Source: JBAXGE01 sp044344145
GTDB taxonomy: Bacteria > Planctomycetota > Phycisphaerae > WQYP01
Direction: 5' to 3'
DNA: 11,373 nt
Assembly (NCBI GenBank): GCA_044344145.1
Contig: JBIJDM010000073.1
Location: forward strand, 1 to 11,373
The stretch's first letter is position 1, and each line of letters opens with the position of its first letter. This document shows, in pieces, positions 7,143 through 11,373 of this stretch. A model generated the notes under the pieces. The model was given only the letters and a program-made list of their open reading frames with translations. It was not told the DNA's origin and searched no databases. The position numbers were made by a program, and so were the translations under genes.

Positions 7143-7715
7143 GTGAAGTTAAAGAAACGCGAAATATTCATTGGCCTGATACTGGGGCTGACGCTGCTGC
7201 TCTGGCTGGCCTATAGCCTGCTACTGGAGCCCTATCTGGCGGAACGCACCCGGTTGCACAACGCGCTGACCAGCGCCACCAAAAAGCTGGACCAGCAGGA
7301 TAAATTGCTGGCCAACGAAAAAAAGGTGGGCACCGCATGGGTGGCGCAAACCCAGCGCGGGGTCAGCAATAATGCCGCCACCACCAGCAGCCAAACCATG
7401 GCCGCGCTGTTCGACTGGGCGCAATCCAGCCGGATCGACATGCAGGCCCTGAAGCCGGACCGTATGACCCGGGTGGATGATTTCCAGCAAATCCGTTTCC
7501 AGGGGTCCTGTGTGGGCACGATGGCCAACCTCAGTCGTTTTCTCTATCTGGTGGAAACCAGCAGCCTGCCGGTGAAATTGGAGGATGTACGCATCAATGC
7601 CCGGCGTGAAGGCAGCGACGACCTGATGCTGCAATTCAGTCTGGTCACGATCTTCTTTGACCCGCAGGAAAATAAACCCAAGCGTAAACTCACTACCGAT
7701 GCGGAGGATTTATGA
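7143..7715 (+). CDS. gspM: Assembly platform protein GspM (PilO-like)
   Basis: Inner-membrane partner of GspL. The 190-residue product has a basic N-terminus, one transmembrane helix (about 8-28), a charged coiled-coil (about 31-62) and a small periplasmic domain (about 85-172) with the ferredoxin-like pattern of GspM/PilO. The pattern includes FQQIRFQGSCVGTMANLSRFLYLVE-type strands and helices and a final LMLQFSLVTIFF strand. The GTG start at 7143 is preceded by GGAG at 7133-7136, 6 nt away, and lies 3 nt after gspL. These proteins diverge strongly in sequence, so the call rests on architecture, size and position between gspL and the GspC-like gene. It overlaps the next gene by 4 nt (ATGA). 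Confidence 0.82.
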   Translation: MKLKKREIFIGLILGLTLLLWLAYSLLLEPYLAERTRLHNALTSATKKLDQQDKLLANEKKVGTAWVAQTQRGVSNNAATTSSQTMAALFDWAQSSRIDMQALKPDRMTRVDDFQQIRFQGSCVGTMANLSRFLYLVETSSLPVKLEDVRINARREGSDDLMLQFSLVTIFFDPQENKPKRKLTTDAEDL

Positions 7716-8314
7716 ACCTGAAACCCACCCATCTGGGCGTATGGACGGTGCTCGGGCTGGCGTTGGCCCTGACCGTACCAGTATCGGCCCAGAGTAGCCG
7801 CGGCCTGCCCGCCGAATATGAAACGCTGGCGACCAAAAGCATCTTTGCCAAGGACCGCAGCAGCCAGCGGGTCTGGCGGAATACCACCGAGAACGCGACC
7901 CTCCCCGCCCGCACCCGGGCCCAGCCCATTCTGATTGGCGTATTGCACGATGATCAAGGCTATGTGGCCTATATCGAAGACCCGGAACTGGGCAAGACCA
8001 TCGCCGCCCGGCTGGGCGAAACCTTACCGTTGAATGCCGGTACGGTTTACGATCTGACCCTCGACGCGCTGATTATCCAGAGCGGAACCGAAGCCGAACC
8101 CGTGCTGCGGCGCATCGCCGTGGGGCAAACGCTGGCAGGGATGGCCCCGCCAATCGTGGCACCGACCTCCACCCCTGTTGCCACCAATAACAGTGCCACA
8201 ACCACCCAGCCCGGCACCACCAGTGCCACGCCGTCCACCCCGCCGGTGACCAGCGGGGGTGGCGATGTTATAGAACAAATGCGGCGGCGCCGTCTAAAAG
8301 AATTAGGGCAATAA
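7712..8314 (+). CDS. GspC/PilP-like periplasmic linker protein
   Basis: Probable connector between the inner-membrane platform and the secretin. Residues about 72-140 (ILIGVLHDDQGYVAYIED ... LGETL ... VYDLTLDALIIQSGTEAEP ... IAVGQTL) follow the beta-strand pattern of the GspC homology region and of PilP. An upstream ATKSIF (41-46) recalls the 'lF' motif that precedes it. The N-terminus looks like a Sec signal peptide with a possible cut VSA/QSS after residue 26; if it is not cleaved it would act as the anchor that GspC normally has. No PDZ domain is present. The C-terminus is a Thr/Pro/Ser-rich linker (about 150-180) ending in a basic helix (EQMRRRRLKELGQ). The ATG overlaps the gspM stop. No close name is assigned because the family match is by pattern and position only. 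Confidence 0.72.
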   Translation: MNLKPTHLGVWTVLGLALALTVPVSAQSSRGLPAEYETLATKSIFAKDRSSQRVWRNTTENATLPARTRAQPILIGVLHDDQGYVAYIEDPELGKTIAARLGETLPLNAGTVYDLTLDALIIQSGTEAEPVLRRIAVGQTLAGMAPPIVAPTSTPVATNNSATTTQPGTTSATPSTPPVTSGGGDVIEQMRRRRLKELGQ

Positions 8315-8347
8315 CGTAACTTGCATCACCCCGGCCCGACCGGTATA

Positions 8348-8353
8348 AAGGAG
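8348..8353 (+). promoter_or_regulatory. Strong ribosome binding site that sets the gspD start
   Basis: AAGGAG lies 6 nt before ATG 8360. It shows that translation starts at 8360 and not at the upstream in-frame ATG at 8321, which would put a non-signal-like extension before the signal peptide. Confidence 0.8.
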
Positions 8354-8359
8354 TTCTGT

Positions 8360-10717
8360 ATGATTCGTCCGCAAACCCAACCCATCTCCCACGCTGTGGC
8401 ACTGCTGCTGACCCTCGCGGTCATGGCCCGGGCCCAGACCACCATGCCCACCACCAGCGCTGCAACGGAGCCGGCTACGCAGACCGCCACCGCCCCGGCG
8501 GATACCCAGCCCAGCACACAACCAAGCACGATGCCCACCACGCTGCCGGCCCGTACGCCGGTGCGCCCGCTGGTGGAGTATTCGCCCAACAACCGGGTGA
8601 GTTTCAACTTTACCGATGCCAGCGTGGATTCGGTGCTGGACTTCCTATCCGAAAACCTGGGCTTCATTGTGATCAAGGGCACAAAGCTCGAAGGCCGGGT
8701 GACCATCGTCTCGCGGCAGGCGGTTTCGCCCGATGAAGCGGTGGAACTAGTCAATACGGTGCTCAAACCGCTGAACTATACCGCCATCCAGAGCGGACGT
8801 GTGCTGAAGATCATGACCCGCGATCAGGCGAAAAAATCCAATATCCCCGTCCAATTCGGCGCCGATCCGGATAAGATCAAGGCCACCGACGAGATCATCA
8901 CCCAGGTGATCCCCATGGGCCAGGTAGACGCCGCCAAACTGCGCCAGGACCTGAATGCGATGTTCAGCGCGGATGCGGATGTCACCTCCAATGCCGCGTC
9001 CAATACCATCATCATCACCGACACCTCGGCCAATATCCGCCGGATCGTGGAGATCATCCACGCCATGGACCGCCACCTCAACAGCGCTTCGGATATCAAG
9101 GTATTCCAACTCAAGAATGCGGTGGCTTCGACCACGGCCAAATTGATTACCGAACTGTTCAAAACCGACGCGTCTTCCAGCTCCTCCGGCCAGCGCGGCT
9201 TCACGTTCCCGGGCGTCTTCGTTGGGGGCGCGGTCCGGGGTGGCACCGGCGCCGCGGGCACCGAGAGTGCCATCACCCGGGGTGGGAAAGTAACCGCGTC
9301 TTCCGACGACCGCACCAATACACTGGTCGTCGTGGGACCGGCGGAAACGCTGGAAACCATTGATGGACTGGTTAAAAAACTGGATTCCGATCCCATCCAG
9401 GACACCAGTTTCTTCATCTATCCCCTGAAGAATGCCAAAGCGCAGAATCTGCAATCGGTCCTCAACGGCTTTTTCGGCAATTCCACCTCAGGCTCTACCG
9501 GCAGCACCAACACCAACCGCAGCAATAACTTCCAGCCGTTGGGCACCAGTTCCATCGGCGGCTTCGGCGGAAGTTCCGGCAGTTCCAGCCGTACCGGGAC
9601 TACCGGCAGCCGCAACACCAGCACCCTGGGCTCCACCCTCGGGGGCAACACTTCGCGCAATACCGGACTGGCCTCCAACGTGTCGGGATTGGCGAAAGCC
9701 AACAGTGATCTGGTGGGCCAGGTCTATGTCGTGGCGGAACCCGATACCAATTCGCTGCTGATCACCACCAGCTCGAAATACCAGACCCGCGTCAAAGACA
9801 TGATCGCCCAACTCGACCGCGATGTGCCGCAGGTACTGATCAAAGTGCTGGTGGCCGAAGTCACCCACACCGACAGCTCTGATATCGGTATCGAATATTC
9901 CATTCTCAACAAACGGCCCAGCGGTAACGGCTCGGACGGCGGCAGCGACATGGCCATTGCCTCGGCCATCAGCAATGCCATCGCCACCGGCACCCCTGGT
10001 GGTTTGGTGGCCTCGGTGGTGGAAAGCAATTTCACCATGGCACTCAAGGCCCTGGCCACCAATGGCAAGCTGGATGTATTGTCGCGGCCGTCCATCCTCG
10101 CTTCCGACAACCAACTCGCCTCGATTCTGGTCGGTCAATCGGTACCGTTCATCACCTCCTCGAACATCACCAGCAACGGCAATGTGGTCAACAGCGTGAC
10201 TTATCAGGACGTGGGCATTATTCTGAACGTCACGCCGCATATCAATCCCGACGGGCTGGTCATCATGGATGTTGCCCCGGAAATTTCTCAGGTCAGCAGT
10301 CAGACCGTGACCATTCAGGAAGGGGTGAAAGTGCCCGTGATTGACAAACGTTCCGCCCAGAGCCGGGTGGCGATCAAGGATGGCCAGACCATTATTATCG
10401 GCGGGCTGATGCAGGATCGGGTGACCGATACGGTCAGCAAGATTCCGCTGCTGGGGGATATTCCCTGGCTGGGCGAATTGTTCAAGAGCACCACCAAGAA
10501 GAAGGAAAAGACCGAACTGCTCATCTTCCTGACCCCGCTGGTGGCACGCCAGCCGGATCATCTGCAGGGAATGACCACGGAAGATTTGAACCGCACCAAG
10601 CTGGTACCCAACGCGATTTCGCCCGAGACCTTTAACGAACATATGCAGGGGATGCAGCGGACCGCGGATCCGGCCGCCACCCAGCCGGCGACCACGCAGC
10701 CGGTACCGCAAAGCTAA
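8360..10717 (+). CDS. gspD: Type II secretion secretin GspD
   Basis: Outer-membrane multimeric channel through which folded T2SS substrates exit. The 785-residue product starts with a Sec signal peptide (probable cut ARA/QTT after residue 25), then a Thr/Pro/Gln-rich linker (about 26-70). N0 follows (about 79-155), then N1 (about 180-238), N2 (about 245-345) and N3 (about 350-490). The secretin domain (about 490-730) shows LDVLSRPSILASDN, VGQSVPFI (592-598), VGIILNVTPHI, IIIGGLMQD and VSKIPLLGDIPWLGELF. N2 carries a Ser/Gly-rich insert (about 270-308). N3 carries a long Ser/Gly/Thr/Asn-rich insert (about 374-450), longer than the corresponding loop of typical secretins. The tail ends in ATQPATTQP with no obvious pilotin-binding S-domain helix. 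It lies 45 nt after the GspC-like gene. Confidence 0.96.
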   Translation: MIRPQTQPISHAVALLLTLAVMARAQTTMPTTSAATEPATQTATAPADTQPSTQPSTMPTTLPARTPVRPLVEYSPNNRVSFNFTDASVDSVLDFLSENLGFIVIKGTKLEGRVTIVSRQAVSPDEAVELVNTVLKPLNYTAIQSGRVLKIMTRDQAKKSNIPVQFGADPDKIKATDEIITQVIPMGQVDAAKLRQDLNAMFSADADVTSNAASNTIIITDTSANIRRIVEIIHAMDRHLNSASDIKVFQLKNAVASTTAKLITELFKTDASSSSSGQRGFTFPGVFVGGAVRGGTGAAGTESAITRGGKVTASSDDRTNTLVVVGPAETLETIDGLVKKLDSDPIQDTSFFIYPLKNAKAQNLQSVLNGFFGNSTSGSTGSTNTNRSNNFQPLGTSSIGGFGGSSGSSSRTGTTGSRNTSTLGSTLGGNTSRNTGLASNVSGLAKANSDLVGQVYVVAEPDTNSLLITTSSKYQTRVKDMIAQLDRDVPQVLIKVLVAEVTHTDSSDIGIEYSILNKRPSGNGSDGGSDMAIASAISNAIATGTPGGLVASVVESNFTMALKALATNGKLDVLSRPSILASDNQLASILVGQSVPFITSSNITSNGNVVNSVTYQDVGIILNVTPHINPDGLVIMDVAPEISQVSSQTVTIQEGVKVPVIDKRSAQSRVAIKDGQTIIIGGLMQDRVTDTVSKIPLLGDIPWLGELFKSTTKKKEKTELLIFLTPLVARQPDHLQGMTTEDLNRTKLVPNAISPETFNEHMQGMQRTADPAATQPATTQPVPQS

Positions 10718-10732
10718 GAACGGAGTCCGAAT

Positions 10733-11209
10733 ATGCGTAAGCTATTACTTGCGAGTCTGCTGGTGGGTTTGGCGACTTTGACGGCGTGTAATGCCACCCC
10801 CACTGCCACGCCCGCGCCGGCCACCCCAGTGGCCCCCGCGCTGCCCTCCAAACTGGATGAAGACTTGGCCGCGATACGTTTTCAGGATATCAGCGGCGCC
10901 CTGCTGCTGTATTACAGCCAGCACGGGGATGTCCCCTCCGAACTGAATGATTTGCTCGGGGTGGACCGCAGTCTGGAATTGACCAGCCCGTACGGTCAGC
11001 GCAATCTGGTCTACATCGCCACGGGCCTGAGCGTGGTCGGGCAGGACCGCATACTGATGCTGTATGATCCCCTGCCCTCGCCCGCCAGCAATACCCACTG
11101 GGCCATTGTCATCACACCCAAACAACCACGCCAGCCGCTGCGCACGGAAGTGGTGCGACTGGCACCATCGGTGCTCAAGGTTTATTGCGACCAGACCCAG
11201 CCGCAATAA
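10733..11209 (+). CDS. Predicted lipoprotein at the end of the T2SS operon, function unknown
   Basis: The 158-residue product has a classical lipoprotein signal: basic start MRKLLL, hydrophobic core and lipobox LTAC with Cys19. Asn at +2 is not the inner-membrane retention Asp of the enterobacterial rule, so outer-membrane placement is possible. A Thr/Pro/Ala linker follows (about 21-38), then a compact domain. Its segment DISGALLLYYSQHGDVPSEL (52-71), followed by TSPYGQRNLVYI (84-95), resembles the soluble part of GspG-type pseudopilins, where a helix leads into 'Y....G.yP....L..L....DPWG..y.Y'. There is no pilin leader. GGAG at 10722-10725, 7 nt before the ATG, and a 15-nt gap from gspD place it in the operon. 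A role as secretin pilotin or accessory lipoprotein is inference from position. I do not recognise a named family. Confidence 0.85.
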   Translation: MRKLLLASLLVGLATLTACNATPTATPAPATPVAPALPSKLDEDLAAIRFQDISGALLLYYSQHGDVPSELNDLLGVDRSLELTSPYGQRNLVYIATGLSVVGQDRILMLYDPLPSPASNTHWAIVITPKQPRQPLRTEVVRLAPSVLKVYCDQTQPQ

Positions 11210-11229
11210 ACGGCCATCGTCACGCCAGC

Positions 11230-11251
11230 CTATATTAACACGTTATTATAG
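11230..11251. terminator. AT-rich imperfect palindrome between convergent genes, possible terminator
   Basis: CTATATTAAC (11230-11239) and GTTATTATAG (11242-11251) are inverted repeats that pair at 9 of 10 positions, with one T-T mismatch. A realistic hairpin would have a 4-nt loop. The site lies 20 nt after the lipoprotein stop and 16 nt before the end of the convergent minus-strand frame. It is a distinct AT-rich patch in GC-rich DNA. No T-tract follows on either strand, so it is not a textbook intrinsic terminator. It may end transcription weakly from both sides or be a protein-binding dyad. Confidence 0.35.
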
Positions 11252-11267
11252 CGGTTGCCAAAAGTAA

Positions 11268-11373
11268 TCAACGGATCGCGGCGGTGGTTTGGTTATCTTC
11301 CGTGCGCGCGATCAGCCAGTTCAGGGCTTGATCGAGTCGGGCCAGTAGTTGCTCATGATTCTTGGCGATAAAA
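11268..11373 (-). CDS. C-terminal end of a convergent gene (partial, unidentified)
   Basis: On the minus strand an open frame enters from the right edge and encodes 34 residues (FIAKNHEQLLARLDQALNWL, then IARTEDNQTTAAIR) before a TGA at 11270-11268. The other two minus-strand frames are closed in this stretch. The composition (Leu/Ala/Glu/Gln/Arg, amphipathic spacing) looks like a genuine helical C-terminus. The piece is too short to assign a family. Its convergent direction marks the end of the secretion operon. Confidence 0.45.
   Translation of the reverse strand, partial: FIAKNHEQLLARLDQALNWLIARTEDNQTTAAIR

Noticed and set aside
8321..8359. Upstream in-frame ATG at 8321 as the gspD start
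   Set aside because: It would place 13 non-signal-like residues (MHHPGPTGIKEFC) before a good signal peptide. The AAGGAG at 8348-8353 points clearly to ATG 8360.
8315..8359. Promoter or terminator in the 45-nt gap before gspD
   Set aside because: It contains only a 4-bp CCGG/CCGG pairing and no convincing -35/-10 pair or T-tract. Nothing beyond the ribosome binding site is supported.
9488..10711. Long minus-strand open frame opposite gspD (about 407 codons)
   Set aside because: It lies fully antisense to strongly conserved secretin sequence. Its Gly/His/Arg/Asp-rich translation is typical of a reversed frame in GC-rich coding DNA, and it contains no recognisable domain.
1..11373. Entirely new system, mobile element or CRISPR array
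   Set aside because: Every substantial gene fits a T2SS operon. No direct-repeat array, transposase, integrase, tRNA or attachment-like repeat was seen.

Overview
The window is almost entirely one plus-strand operon encoding a type II secretion system (T2SS). The encoded proteins suggest a member of the Planctomycetota, probably close to the Phycisphaerae. This rests on Thr-Gln-Pro-rich low-complexity stretches in exported proteins, pseudopilins with RRA/FTLLEL-type leaders, a high-GC genome and several GTG starts. The assignment is an inference from composition and style; there is no rRNA or other marker gene to confirm it.

Layout. Positions 1-1084 hold the 3' two-thirds of gspE, the secretion ATPase, whose N-terminus lies outside the window. 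It is followed without a promoter-sized gap by gspF (inner-membrane platform), gspG (major pseudopilin), gspH, gspI, gspJ and gspK (minor pseudopilins), gspL (PilM-like plus PilN-like fusion), gspM (PilO-like), a GspC/PilP-like periplasmic protein, gspD (outer-membrane secretin) and a small lipoprotein that closes the operon near 11209. Most junctions are 1-4 nt overlaps or gaps under 20 nt. The larger gaps are F-G (35 nt) and C-D (45 nt), and each precedes a gene with a strong AAGGAG ribosome binding site.

How the genes work together. GspE hydrolyses ATP and drives GspF, which with GspL and GspM forms the inner-membrane assembly platform. GspG polymerises into the pseudopilus, primed by a GspH-I-J-K tip. 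The GspC-like protein should link the platform to the GspD secretin, through which folded exoproteins leave. No prepilin peptidase gene (gspO/pilD) and no obvious substrate gene is visible here.

Points of note: (1) gspI carries an apparent frameshift near its 3' end; the lost tail can be read in the -1 frame and restores an ATGA overlap with gspJ. (2) A small uncharacterised lipoprotein follows gspD, where a secretin pilotin or accessory factor might be expected. (3) The L-M-C-D block has the same order as pilM-N-O-P-Q of type IV pili. (4) The GspC-like protein starts with what looks like a cleavable signal peptide and has no PDZ domain. (5) Two minor pseudopilins have Ala instead of Gly at the -1 cleavage position. 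After the operon, an AT-rich imperfect palindrome separates it from the C-terminal end of a convergent minus-strand reading frame running off the window. I see no mobile element, CRISPR array, tRNA or rRNA. I regard this as a lineage-specific version of a known machine, not a wholly new system.
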